Assembly: GCA_036389135.1 (NCBI GenBank)
Contig: DASVQP010000104.1
Location: forward strand, 1-64,000
Source: Longimicrobium sp.
GTDB lineage: Bacteria > Gemmatimonadota > Gemmatimonadetes > Longimicrobiales > Longimicrobiaceae
Direction of reading: 5' to 3'
DNA: 64,000 bases
Shown here: piece by piece, positions 6,376 to 15,105 of the stretch
How positions within the stretch are numbered: position 1 is the first letter of the stretch
How the letters are laid out: each line of letters opens with the position of its first letter
Made by a program: the position numbers and the translations under genes
Notes under the pieces: model-generated
What the model was told of the DNA's origin: nothing
What the model saw: only the letters and a program-made list of their open reading frames with translations
The model's database searches: none

Positions 6376-9366
6376 TTAGAACGACAGCCCAAACGTCAGA
6401 TACGCCCGCGGCTTCGGCCGCTCGCGCAGCACGATGTCGTCGTGCACGACCCTGATGGAACGGAGCGGGAAGCCGACGCCCGCGCGCACGGGGAACGGCG
6501 GGACGTAGGAGATGCTCAGGTTGAGCCCCAGCTCCGCGCCGACGGACGCGATCGTCGACGCGTCGCCGCGGGCGCTGCGGGTGAGGCAGTCGTCGCTGCA
6601 CCAGGTGCGGCCCGCGTCCAGGAATGCCGTGCCCCAGAGCCGGTCCAGGTACACCGGCATGACGCTGCGGCCGCGCTCGATCAGCGCCAGCGGGAAGCGC
6701 CACTCCAGCGTCCCCGCCACGGCCCGGTCGCCAAAGAGGACGCCCTCGCGGTAGCCGCGCACCGGCAGGTCCAGCTCGCTCCCCATCGTCACGAATGTGG
6801 AGAGGGGGAAGGCCGGTACCCCGCCCGCCGTGCCGCCCACCGAGTAGCCCGGAGTGAGGCTGCCGTGGTCCGCGCCGCCCGCCATGCGCAGGCCCAGCAC
6901 GTGGCGCGCGTAGCCCCGCCCGCGAAGGGGGACGTAGTGCTGCGCCCGCGCCGTAGTGCGCACGTAGCCGCGGATGGCGTCGCCCTGCCCGTCGCCGGGG
7001 CCGTTGTCCAGGAAGACGTCCTCCAGGTAGCGGCGCCCCTCCACCGAGGCGGCGGCCACGAAGCCTTCCTCCTGGCTCACCGAGTACTCGTATCGGCGTG
7101 CGGTGGAGTACCCCAGCGTCGCCGCGCCCCCGGCCTCCGCGGGCGGGTTCGGCGCCATGGCGGCCACTTCGGATTCGCGAAAGGAGTAGTCGCGCTGGCG
7201 GGCGCCCACCCCCAAGCTCAGCCAGCTGAACGAGCGGAAGCGCGGGCGCGTCAAGGTGGCCACCAGCGACGCGGACCGCTCGCGCTCCAGCAGCGTGGCG
7301 GTGATGGGCTCGTCGAACGGGCTGACTGTGGCGAACGTCCCCACGCGGTCCCACTCCTGGAACACCGACGCGCCGATCACGGGGTTCCCCAGCCCCGTGA
7401 AGAGGTAGCTGGCGCCCGCCTCGGTGCGCGTCTCGCGCGGATGCACCTGCGCGTGAGCCTCGTAGCTGTGCCGCTGGATCACGTCCTCCCCCCAGATCGC
7501 CACTCCGAACCCCGTCCCCAGGGCTTTGTCCGACTCGATGATGGGCGACCACGAGGTGGGGCGCAGCGACGGAAGCGCCGAGTAGCCGCGCGCCGCGCCG
7601 CCCGCCGTGCGCTGCGCCAGCTCCGCGCCCGCACCCGCCTCGCGCACCTCGGCGCGCAACGCGGGCGCGGCGGTCCAGCGCGCGGGATCGAACGGGATGC
7701 GCGCCAGGTGGTACCCGTCCGCGCGGTACAGCGTCAGCGCGATCCAGCGCCCGTCCGGCGACACGTCGGGATCGAAGACGCCCGTCAGCACGTTGGTGAT
7801 GCGCTGCAGGCGGCCATCGGTGAGGTCGTAGGCGTACAGGTTGGAGATGCCGCTGCGGTCCGAGCTGAACACCACGTATCGACCGTCCGGCGACCAGGCG
7901 GGCGAGCTGTCCACCGCGCGGTCGCTGGTCAGCTCGCGCACCACGCCGCCGGTGGCGGCATCGAGCACCACCACGTCGTACAGCGCCCCCGTGCGCCACC
8001 GCGCGATGGCGATCCGCGTTCCGTCCGGCGACCAGCGCGGGCGCGTCCAGTGCACGTCCGGCGAGGGCGCGGCGAGGTCGCGCGCGCCGCTCCCGTCCGC
8101 CTCCATCACCACCGGCACGTTGGTCCCGCCCCCGCCGCGCACCGCTACGATGCGGCCTGATGCGGGGTGCACGTCCGGATCCAGCAGCCGCGCGCCATTG
8201 GTGATGCGGTCGCGGTCGCCGTTGGGGCGGATCACGTACAGGTCGGAGTAGTAGCGGTAGGGATCGACCGCATCGAGCATCGCCGTCACCAGCGATCCGT
8301 CGGAGCGCCACGCCGATGCGCCCAGCGAGGTGCGCGGGTCCAGCACCTGGACCCCACCCTCGGTCCACAGACGCGTCGAAGTCTCCTCGCGCCCCGTCGA
8401 GTGAGCGAAGGCGATCGTCCGCCCGTCCGGCGACCAGCGCGGCCCCTCGGTGCGGCGCCCCTCCCGCACCAGCACCTCCGGCTCGGTGAGCCCCTGGCGG
8501 CGCAGCGAGTCGGCGAGCGCCGTGTACTCGGTGCGCAGCGAGTCGCGCCACTCGTTCCACGTGTCGGTGAACTTCTCGCCGTACGCGCGCTTCGCGGCCC
8601 CATCCGCGCCATACGAGAAGGGGACGCGGCGCCCCATCGTCTCCACCCAGTCGCCGTGCTTCTCGTACCCGAAGCGGTCACCCAGGTAGTCCATGAAGAG
8701 CGAACCGTACACGTACGGCGCGCTCCCGCCCGGCCAGGTCACGGGATGGCCGGTGGCGCGGTCGATGGAAAAGAACTCGTCTTCCAGGATCGCCGTGCGC
8801 AGCATCATGTCGTAGAGCGTCGCGCGCACCCGTCCGGCGCGCGTCATCCGCGACTCCAGCGCGGTGGCGAGCCCCTCCTGGGTCCAGCGCGGCACCAGGA
8901 CGTTGGGGAAGCCGAAGGGCGTGCGCCCGAACACCCTTCTGAGCAGCCGGGGAAAGCCCGCCGCGTAGTCCAGGTGGAAGATGTGCACGAGCTCGTGCGA
9001 CACCACCAGCTGGAGCCAGTCGTCGTAGAAGGCGAGCTCCGGCGTGTCCACCGGCGGGTGCGCGTACACCACGATGCGGTTGCTGGGGAGCGGCGTCGCG
9101 TACCCGTTGGAGAAGTCGACGTTGTCGCTCAGCACCAGATCGATCCTACGCCTCGGTGCCTGCACCAGCACCTCCCGCAGCGCCGCGTGCGCCGTCTCCG
9201 CGCGATTCGCGGCGCGCCGGGCCAGCGGCTCCAGCGCGGGCGTGAAGTGGACGCGGAAGTGCTCCGTGTCCAGCGTGCGCCACTCCACGTTCGGCGGCAC
9301 CTGCGCCCCCAGCGGAAGCGCGAAAAGGAGCGCCACGAATAACAGCGCGAGACGGCGGAAGGTCAT
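6376..9366 (-). CDS. Secreted peptidase-MA-like / TolB-propeller / outer-membrane barrel protein
   Basis: A 996-residue protein that appears to combine three parts. A signal peptide (LALLFVALLFALPLGAQ) precedes an N-terminal gluzincin-like domain with HELVHIFHLD near residues 130-140 and WTQEGLATALES as a possible third-ligand region. From about 290 to 590 several PD40/TolB-like propeller blades show RWSPDGT, AWSPDGRYVVFSSDRSG and VSPDGRWIAL. The last 380 residues look like an outer-membrane beta-barrel: alternating aromatic strands, an YLDRLWGTAFLDAGR motif near the end, and a terminal phenylalanine. The architecture suggests a surface or periplasmic metalloprotease anchored through its own barrel, or a sensor/transporter. 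The start is ATG 9366 and the ribosome-binding site is weak. Function is inferred from domains only. Confidence 0.8.
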   Translation of the reverse strand: MTFRRLALLFVALLFALPLGAQVPPNVEWRTLDTEHFRVHFTPALEPLARRAANRAETAHAALREVLVQAPRRRIDLVLSDNVDFSNGYATPLPSNRIVVYAHPPVDTPELAFYDDWLQLVVSHELVHIFHLDYAAGFPRLLRRVFGRTPFGFPNVLVPRWTQEGLATALESRMTRAGRVRATLYDMMLRTAILEDEFFSIDRATGHPVTWPGGSAPYVYGSLFMDYLGDRFGYEKHGDWVETMGRRVPFSYGADGAAKRAYGEKFTDTWNEWRDSLRTEYTALADSLRRQGLTEPEVLVREGRRTEGPRWSPDGRTIAFAHSTGREETSTRLWTEGGVQVLDPRTSLGASAWRSDGSLVTAMLDAVDPYRYYSDLYVIRPNGDRDRITNGARLLDPDVHPASGRIVAVRGGGGTNVPVVMEADGSGARDLAAPSPDVHWTRPRWSPDGTRIAIARWRTGALYDVVVLDAATGGVVRELTSDRAVDSSPAWSPDGRYVVFSSDRSGISNLYAYDLTDGRLQRITNVLTGVFDPDVSPDGRWIALTLYRADGYHLARIPFDPARWTAAPALRAEVREAGAGAELAQRTAGGAARGYSALPSLRPTSWSPIIESDKALGTGFGVAIWGEDVIQRHSYEAHAQVHPRETRTEAGASYLFTGLGNPVIGASVFQEWDRVGTFATVSPFDEPITATLLERERSASLVATLTRPRFRSFSWLSLGVGARQRDYSFRESEVAAMAPNPPAEAGGAATLGYSTARRYEYSVSQEEGFVAAASVEGRRYLEDVFLDNGPGDGQGDAIRGYVRTTARAQHYVPLRGRGYARHVLGLRMAGGADHGSLTPGYSVGGTAGGVPAFPLSTFVTMGSELDLPVRGYREGVLFGDRAVAGTLEWRFPLALIERGRSVMPVYLDRLWGTAFLDAGRTWCSDDCLTRSARGDASTIASVGAELGLNLSISYVPPFPVRAGVGFPLRSIRVVHDDIVLRERPKPRAYLTFGLSF

Positions 9367-9405
9367 GGTGCGGGTTGGCGGATGAAGGTTGATCTGCTCA
9401 ACGGT

Positions 9406-9620
9406 GGCGAGTGAACTCGCGGCAACAACAGCACAAAGTCCGCCTTCGCGGACTCGGCGAGGAGGTCCGCCCGTTTGGCAGCATGGCGGCGTGGCGGGAA
9501 GTCCGCTCCCCAGCCCGATGCCGCATCTCTCGAGACCGCTTCAGCGGTCTTCCCGTGGTTCCAGCCGGGGGATTCATCCCCCGGCGTTCATCCCCCGGCG
9601 TTCATCCCCCGGTGATCCGG
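9406..9620. repeat. Dispersed repeat F (copy 1) with CCGGGGGATTCATCCCCCGG unit
   Basis: The gap 9367-9637 lies beyond the amidase 3' end and holds no gene. GCGAGTGAACTCGCGGCAAC at 9406, followed by ACAGCACAAAGTCCGCC, recurs inverted at about 21135-21190. The stretch GAGACCGCTTCAGCGGTCTT (about 9532) with the GGGGGATTCATCCCCC palindrome recurs near 44820-44875. Confidence 0.75.
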
Positions 9621-9637
9621 GCGCCAGTTTCCGCCAA

Positions 9638-11572
9638 TCACCTCACGCCCCCCGCCCGCTCCCGCAGGAACGCCTCGACCGCGCGGAAGTGCGCCCGGGC
9701 GATCCGCTCGTGCGCCTGCGGGTTGCGCAGGGCGGCCTCCTGCCGCGGCACCATCAGGAACATCGACTCGGTGAGCGTCGAGGGCATCCAGGTGGGGCGC
9801 ACCAGCGCGAGATCGGCGCGGGCGATCCCCAGGTCGCGCAGCCCCAGCTCGCGCAGGATCTCGCGCTGCATGTGGCGCGCGAGGTCCAGCGACTGCGGCG
9901 CGTTGTAGAACGCCGTAGTACCCGAATTCGTGAACGGGTTCACGCCATCGGGAAACGCGTTGTTGTGCACGGAGACCAGGAGCTGCGCCCCCGCCTGCTC
10001 CGCCATCACCGGCCGCGCCCCCAGCGCCACCGCCGCCGAATCCGGCCGCGTCTCCGTCACGCGCGCGCCGGCGTCGCGCAGCATCCTCACCAGCTGCTTG
10101 GAGATGGCGAGGTTCGCCTCCGCCTCGGTGAGGCGCGTGGGGCCGATGGCGCCGCCGGGCGGGTGCCCCGCGTCCACCGCGACGTGGATCCCGGCCAGCG
10201 GACGCCGCGCGTCGATGGCCGGCGGACGGCGGACGCGCACCACCAGCGTCCCGTCGCGGTCGTAAAAGGTGCGCCACCCCCATGCGGGGCTCGCCAGCTC
10301 CATGCGGACGTAGTACAGGTCGTCGCGCCCCTGCTCCCAGGTGGCGCGGCGCACAAAGGGGTCCTCGGTGCCGTAGTACAGCCAGTTGGTGCGCGACTCG
10401 CCGCCGAACACCTCCACCGTCAGGAAGCTCCCCTCCAGCAGCACGCGCGCGGGGAGGCGCTCCGTCATCGCCAGCCGCAGGTCCACCCACTCCGCCTGCG
10501 GCACCACCCGCACGGCGCCGATCGTTCCCCTGGCCTCGGGCGCGCCGGCGGGAAGGAGGCGCACCGAACGCGCATCCACCCACACCGACTGGTCCTCGGT
10601 CAGGCGCACGCGGTACGCACCTTCGCGCTCGCCGGTCAGCGTGAAGCGCGTGCCGTTGGGGAAGGTCCAGTGGTACGGCGTGCCGGAGCCGGGGATCGCC
10701 GTCGCCACCGTCAGCGAGTCCGGGCGGTCGCTCGCCGCGACGGCGGTGCGCGTCTCGCCCGGGCTCAGCACGGCGAGCGAGAGCTCGAGCGGAGTGCGTA
10801 CGGTGTCGGCGCCGTGCACCAGCTCGATGGTGGCGGTGCCTGCGCGCCCCGTCTCGGCCAGCGTGGGCACGCCCACCTGCCGGTCCCGGGAGAGAAGGGG
10901 CGCCGTCGCCGCGAAGCTCCCCGCGTACTGCGTGTACTCGCGCGTCGCGGAGCGGTCCTGCAGAAAGCCTTCGTCGCGCTCCACCGTGCGGGTCTCCACC
11001 AGGGGCGCGGCGGAGCCGTCGGGGAAGACGATGCGCGCCCGTCCCCCGGGCGCCCCGCGGAAGCGCACCGTCACCCGCTCGCCGCGCTGCACCGTCATCG
11101 CCGCGCGCGGGGCGAGGGCCGCGATGCCGGCCGTGGTCTCACCCGCGCCGGCGGGGAGGCGGATGCGGCGGACGGCGGTGGCCTGCTCCGCCCCCGCACT
11201 GGCGGCCACGCGGTACACGCCGTCGCGCGGCACGGGAATGAAGGCGAGGAAGGCACCGTTCGGCGCCACCTCCACCACGTCGCCGTTGATGGTGAGCCGC
11301 GCCTCCCCCGTCCCCACGCTGCCGAAGACGAAGTTGCTGTCGCTCGCCGTCAGCCGCGCGTCCTCGGCGGGGTAGACGACGTCGACGCGCAGCGGCCCGC
11401 GCACGGCGGGGATCGGCGGCAGCGTGCCACTCAGCGGGTCGGTGGAGGCCATGCGCGTCCCCTCCGGAGCGGGACCCGTGCCGGGAGTGGACGCGGTGCA
11501 CGCCGCGAGCAGCGCGCCCGCGGCGAGTGCCGGCGCGCGGCGGAAGAAGGGGGTGCGCATTCGGTTCGTCAT
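9638..11572 (-). CDS. N-acetylmuramoyl-L-alanine amidase lipoprotein (Amidase_3)
   Basis: Zinc amidase that cleaves the MurNAc-L-alanine bond in peptidoglycan. The ATG at 11572 shares ATGA with the stop of ampG, so the two are coupled. MTNRMRTPFFRR and a hydrophobic run end in the lipobox LLAAC (Cys25). About 400 residues of beta-rich sequence with no named domain come first. The catalytic domain occupies about 430-640, with zinc ligands in VDAGHPPGG, LTEAEANLA and VSVHNNAFPDG and the catalytic glutamate in LTESMFLMV. At 644 residues it is much longer than AmiC (about 420). It acts outside the cytoplasm, so it feeds AmpG rather than replacing cytosolic AmpD. Confidence 0.9.
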   Translation of the reverse strand: MTNRMRTPFFRRAPALAAGALLAACTASTPGTGPAPEGTRMASTDPLSGTLPPIPAVRGPLRVDVVYPAEDARLTASDSNFVFGSVGTGEARLTINGDVVEVAPNGAFLAFIPVPRDGVYRVAASAGAEQATAVRRIRLPAGAGETTAGIAALAPRAAMTVQRGERVTVRFRGAPGGRARIVFPDGSAAPLVETRTVERDEGFLQDRSATREYTQYAGSFAATAPLLSRDRQVGVPTLAETGRAGTATIELVHGADTVRTPLELSLAVLSPGETRTAVAASDRPDSLTVATAIPGSGTPYHWTFPNGTRFTLTGEREGAYRVRLTEDQSVWVDARSVRLLPAGAPEARGTIGAVRVVPQAEWVDLRLAMTERLPARVLLEGSFLTVEVFGGESRTNWLYYGTEDPFVRRATWEQGRDDLYYVRMELASPAWGWRTFYDRDGTLVVRVRRPPAIDARRPLAGIHVAVDAGHPPGGAIGPTRLTEAEANLAISKQLVRMLRDAGARVTETRPDSAAVALGARPVMAEQAGAQLLVSVHNNAFPDGVNPFTNSGTTAFYNAPQSLDLARHMQREILRELGLRDLGIARADLALVRPTWMPSTLTESMFLMVPRQEAALRNPQAHERIARAHFRAVEAFLRERAGGVR

Positions 11573-12885
11573 TCGAAGCTTGCGCGGCGAAGCTCGGCCG
11601 CGTCGGCCACCTCGCCATCGTGCGGCGCGGCGCCACGCGGAACGTCGCGGTTCCAGGGCGCCACGTACGGGAGCATCAGCAGCGCGGGAATCCCCGCCAC
11701 GATGCTCAGGATGAAGAACTGCGGCCACCCCGTGCGCTCCGCGATGCCGCCCGAAGGCGCCACCAGCACGTCACGCGCGAACGACATGAAGCTGGAGAGG
11801 AGCGCGTACTGCGTGGCGGAGAACTGGCGGCTGCACATGATCATCAGGAACCCCACGAAGCCGGCCGTCACCAGCCCGCCGCAGAAGTTCTCCACGATGA
11901 TGGCGCCCGTCAGCAGTCCCACGTCCTTCTCCGTGAGCGACAGCCCGTAGTACACCAGGTTGCTGAGGAGCTGCAGGACCGCCATCAGCCAGAGCGCGCG
12001 GTTGATGCCGATCTTGGCCACGATGGCGCCGCCGGCCAGCACGCCCACGATGGTGGCCCCCAGCCCCAGCACCCCCTGGACCGCCCCGATCTCCGTAAGC
12101 GTGTAGCCGGCGGAGATGAGGAAGGGGGTGTACATGTTCTGCACCAGCCGGTCCGCCAGGCTGTACAGCACGATGAAGAGGAGGAGCACCAGCGCGGTGG
12201 CGGGCCCCGCGCGGTTGTAGAACTCCATGAACGGCTTCCATACCGCGTCCACCAGGCTGACCGGCCGCCCCTCGCGCAGCACCGGCTCCGGCGCCACGAA
12301 CGCGGTGGCGATCCCCACGACCATCAGCAGCCCCATCGCCACGTAGACGTACGGCCACGGCATCCGGTCGGCCAGCATCAGCGCGATCCCGCTCGTCAGG
12401 ATCATCGCCACGCGGTAGCCCACCACCTTGAGCGAGGCGCCGGCGGCGGTCTCACGGTCGTCCACCACGTCGATGCTGTACGCGTCGACCGCGATGTCCT
12501 GGCTGGCGCTGAAGAAGGCGATCAGCACCGCGTTGATGAAGAGGAGCCGCAGCCCCTGCTTGGGATCGTGCAGCGACATCGCCATGATGGCGATCGCCAG
12601 CAGCACCTGCGTGATGACGAGCCACCCCCGCCGCCGCCCCAGAAAGGGCGGGACGTAGCGGTCCATCAGCGGCGCCCACAGGAACTTGAGCGAGTACGGA
12701 AGGGCCAGGAGGCTGACCTTGCCGACGGTCGCCAGGTCCACCCCTTCCACCGTCATCCAAGCCTGCAGCGTGCGGCTGGTGAGAAAGAGGGGGAGGCCGG
12801 ATGAGAAGCCGAGGAAGAGCAGCGCCGCCATCTTGGGCTGTCCGAAGACGCCCAGCAGCGACCGGGAGCGGGTGTCGGCGTTCAA
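11569..12885 (-). CDS. ampG: AmpG-like muropeptide MFS permease
   Basis: Inner-membrane importer of GlcNAc-anhydroMurNAc peptides. QPKMAALLFLGFSSGLPLFL, LPYSLKFLWAPLMDRYVPP and ASQDIAVDAYSIDVV are characteristic of AmpG, and about 12 hydrophobic segments are present. I choose a TTG start at 12885, preceded by GAGGG 7 bases upstream, giving 438 residues (E. coli AmpG has 491). Longer readings run into repeat DNA. The neighbouring amidase, nagZ, anmK and murQ support the substrate assignment. Confidence 0.88.
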   Translation of the reverse strand: MNADTRSRSLLGVFGQPKMAALLFLGFSSGLPLFLTSRTLQAWMTVEGVDLATVGKVSLLALPYSLKFLWAPLMDRYVPPFLGRRRGWLVITQVLLAIAIMAMSLHDPKQGLRLLFINAVLIAFFSASQDIAVDAYSIDVVDDRETAAGASLKVVGYRVAMILTSGIALMLADRMPWPYVYVAMGLLMVVGIATAFVAPEPVLREGRPVSLVDAVWKPFMEFYNRAGPATALVLLLFIVLYSLADRLVQNMYTPFLISAGYTLTEIGAVQGVLGLGATIVGVLAGGAIVAKIGINRALWLMAVLQLLSNLVYYGLSLTEKDVGLLTGAIIVENFCGGLVTAGFVGFLMIMCSRQFSATQYALLSSFMSFARDVLVAPSGGIAERTGWPQFFILSIVAGIPALLMLPYVAPWNRDVPRGAAPHDGEVADAAELRRASFE

Positions 12886-12966
12886 CGAGGGGCCCTCGTG
12901 CGAAGCGTGGGACTGCGTTGCGGCGCGTGGCTGTGCCTGCGGGCGAGCAAGAAGAGGACCGAACCG

Positions 12967-13200
12967 AGGGGGAATGGGGATTGGGGAATGGGGAATGGGG
13001 CGTACGCGCGGATCTCTGCGGCGCCCCCCGGATCCCCGGTATGGGCGCGATTTATCGCGCCCGTGCCTGCCCCCACGCCGCTGCCCGCCTGAAAACACCC
13101 ACCTTGTAGGGGCGGCCCCGCGCGGCCGCCCCCGCCCCGGCACCGCCCCCCACCACCCGCACAAAACCTCGTAGGGGCCGACCTGCGTGTCTGCCCTCCC
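12967..13200. repeat. Mosaic repeat island 3
   Basis: Between the ampG start and the nagZ 3' end. A GGGAATGGGG tandem run (about 12969-13000) is followed by GGGCGCGATTTATCGCGCCC (about 13043-13063), an inverted GGGGCGGCCCCGCGCGGCCG unit (about 13109-13130) and GGGGCCGACCTGCGTGTCTG (about 13174-13193). No gene is credible in the 338-bp gap. Confidence 0.8.
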
Positions 13201-13223
13201 CTGCCCTGTCTCGTTGTCCGCGG

Positions 13224-14681
13224 TTACCGGTCCATCCCCGCGTGCAACCCCGCCAGCCCGCCGCTGCGCCCCGTCAGCCACGCCACGGCGGCCTGCTGCA
13301 TCATCCCCTCGCCGCCCCACGCGGCCAGCAGGTTGCGCGCGGCGGGGATCTCATCGGCCAGCCGCGGGAGGCTGAAGAGGATGACGGTCGCGTCGGGATG
13401 CGCCTCCATCAGCTCGCTGACGCGCTGCTGGGCGGCCTGCGAGATGCCGGGGCGCCCCTTCCACGCGCGGATGTCGGAGTACACCACCACCAGCGGCTCG
13501 CCGTCGTCCGACAGCTCCACCCCCGCCTCCGTCAAGGACGCGGGGAAGGCGACGCGCGGGTACGGGGGCCACGGGCCGCCCAGGTCGTCCTCCACCTCGA
13601 TCAGCCGCACGGGGCCGCCGTGCAGACGCGGCGTGCCGCGGATGACGCGCAGCGAGCGCACGGCGGTCTCAAGCGACCAGCGCCGGTCATCGTCCGCGCC
13701 CACGTCGCCCATGGGGCCGCCGGCCACCCGTTCCGCGGCCCGCGCGATGCGGGCGAGCGCATCCTCCACCCGCGCGCGCGGAAGGCGCCCGTCATCCACG
13801 GCGGCCTCCACGCCCTGCACCACCGCGTCCAGGTCATCCGGATAGAGAAGGACGTCGCAGCCCGCGGCGACGGCCATGATGGCGCCCTCCACCTCGGTGG
13901 TCCCCGCCGTCAGCCCTTCCATGATGATGGCATCCGTCACTACCAGCCCGTCGAAGCCCATCTCCTCGCGCAGCAGCGTGGTGAGGATGGGGCGCGAGAG
14001 GGTGGCCGGGGCGTTGGTAGGGTCGAGCGCCGGGTAGCAGACGTGCGCCGTCATCAGCGAGCTGACGCCTGCCTCCACCGCCTGGCGAAAGGGGAGCAGG
14101 TCCGCCTCCAGCTCCTCGCGCGACACGTCCACGCAGGGGCGCTCGATGTGCGAGTCGCCCACGGTGCGGCCGTGCCCGGGGAAGTGCTTGGCGCACGAGA
14201 GGGCGCCGCCGCGCGTGCACCCTCGCACCCACGCCGCCACGTTCGCCGCCACGCTCTCCGCCCGCGTCCCGAACGCCCGCGACCCGATGATCGGGTTCTC
14301 CGGCTCCAGGTCCACGTCCGCCACGGGCGCATAGATCCAGTTGACGCCCAGCGCCCGCGCCTCGCGCGCCGTCAGCTCCCCCGCGCGCTCGCAGGCCTCC
14401 GGCTCCCCCAGCGACCCGATGGCGGCGGCGGGGGGAAGCGGCGTGGCCCCGCGAAACTGCTGCCCCGCCCCGCGCTCTAGGTCGCTCGCCACGAGCAGCG
14501 GGTGCCTCGACCGGCGATGCAGCTCCTCAGTCAGCGCGCGCACCGACTCCGTGTCCCCGTTGAAGAGGATGAACCCCCCGACCCCGAGCTCCAGCCCGTG
14601 CTCGATCGTCGCCCTGTACTTCTCGAACCCATCTTCGGCGCTCCACCGCACGGCGGGAAGCAGCAGACGTGCAACGTTCAA
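13224..14681 (-). CDS. nagZ: Beta-N-acetylglucosaminidase NagZ-like (GH3)
   Basis: Glycoside hydrolase family 3 enzyme that removes GlcNAc from GlcNAc-anhydroMurNAc peptides imported by AmpG. KHFPGHG is at residues 165-171. The Asp-His dyad of NagZ-type enzymes follows in GDSH (D176, H178), and the nucleophile is D250 in VVTDAIIMEG. There is no signal peptide, as expected for a cytosolic enzyme. At 485 residues it exceeds E. coli NagZ (341) and has an extra C-terminal domain of about 140 residues, as in some two-domain homologues. The start is TTG at 14681 with AGGAG 7 bases upstream. Confidence 0.9.
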   Translation of the reverse strand: MNVARLLLPAVRWSAEDGFEKYRATIEHGLELGVGGFILFNGDTESVRALTEELHRRSRHPLLVASDLERGAGQQFRGATPLPPAAAIGSLGEPEACERAGELTAREARALGVNWIYAPVADVDLEPENPIIGSRAFGTRAESVAANVAAWVRGCTRGGALSCAKHFPGHGRTVGDSHIERPCVDVSREELEADLLPFRQAVEAGVSSLMTAHVCYPALDPTNAPATLSRPILTTLLREEMGFDGLVVTDAIIMEGLTAGTTEVEGAIMAVAAGCDVLLYPDDLDAVVQGVEAAVDDGRLPRARVEDALARIARAAERVAGGPMGDVGADDDRRWSLETAVRSLRVIRGTPRLHGGPVRLIEVEDDLGGPWPPYPRVAFPASLTEAGVELSDDGEPLVVVYSDIRAWKGRPGISQAAQQRVSELMEAHPDATVILFSLPRLADEIPAARNLLAAWGGEGMMQQAAVAWLTGRSGGLAGLHAGMDR

Positions 14682-14688
14682 CGAATCG

Positions 14689-14693
14689 CTCCT
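14689..14693 (-). promoter_or_regulatory. Ribosome-binding site fixing the TTG start of nagZ
   Basis: AGGAG on the minus strand lies 7 nt before the TTG at 14679-14681. No in-frame ATG is nearby, so this site decides the start. Confidence 0.75.
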
Positions 14694-14707
14694 GGTTGGG
14701 AGAAAAA

Positions 14708-14767
14708 GTCCTGAGTGCTAAGTCCTAAGTGCTAAGTCCTAAGTGCCTAGTGCCTAGTGCCTAGTGC
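14708..14767. repeat. Tandem TAAGTGC/TAAGTCC heptamer run
   Basis: CTGAGTGCTAAGTCCTAAGT and then repeated GCCTAGT units. The same vocabulary occurs at 19020-19131. It is low-complexity and has no gene. Confidence 0.8.
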
Positions 14768-14785
14768 AACCGGCGGCCCCGCCTC

Positions 14786-14982
14786 TGTCATCCTGAGGGA
14801 GCCGCCCCCGCCCAAGCCCGCGGTACACGCCGAGTCCTTGTGGCGACCGAAGGATCTAGCCGGCGAGGCAAGAGGCCGGCGCCACACGACGGACCCCTCG
14901 GCACGCGCAGTAGATCCTTCGCGCAGCGCCAAAGTTTGTAGCACGGAGAGCGATGGTGAAGCGCTTCGCTCAGGATGACAAA
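14786..14982. repeat. About 195-bp palindromic repeat with GTCATCCTGAG ends
   Basis: GTCATCCTGAG (14787) and CTCAGGATGAC (ends 14979) are exact inverted termini. Inside, GAAGGATCTA and TAGATCCTTC form a second inverted pair. Translation gives proline- and serine-rich nonsense (HPERSASPSL), a pattern I associate with falsely predicted repeat proteins. It may be a miniature non-autonomous element or a large RNA hairpin. Confidence 0.75.
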
Positions 14983-15028
14983 ATGGGGGGGCTATGGTTC
15001 CCTGCCTGTCTTCCCCTGTTCCCCGGTC

Positions 15029-15088
15029 CCCCCATTCCCCATTCCCCATTCCCCATTCCCCATTCCCCATTCCCCATCCCCCATTCCC
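15029..15088. repeat. CCCATTC tandem repeat
   Basis: About eight consecutive CCCATTCC-type heptamers just beyond the 3' end of the HEAT-like lipoprotein gene. The complementary strand is runs of four G's spaced by three bases, able in principle to form G-quadruplexes. Confidence 0.85.
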
Positions 15089-15105
15089 TGCACTCACGCA
15101 CCTCT

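Noticed and set aside
14708-14767. GAGTGCTAA half-sites resembling the CIRCE heat-shock operator
   Set aside because: They are by-products of the TAAGTGC heptamer array. The facing half-site with the correct 9-bp spacer is absent, and the sequence is not near dnaK.
15029-15088. Tandem CCCATTC repeat as a possible CRISPR array
   Set aside because: The units are 7 bp and contiguous, without unique spacers, and no cas gene is nearby.
14747-15097. Proline/serine-rich open frame (HPERSASPSL)
   Set aside because: It is the translation of the palindromic repeat and tandem run, with no coding signature.
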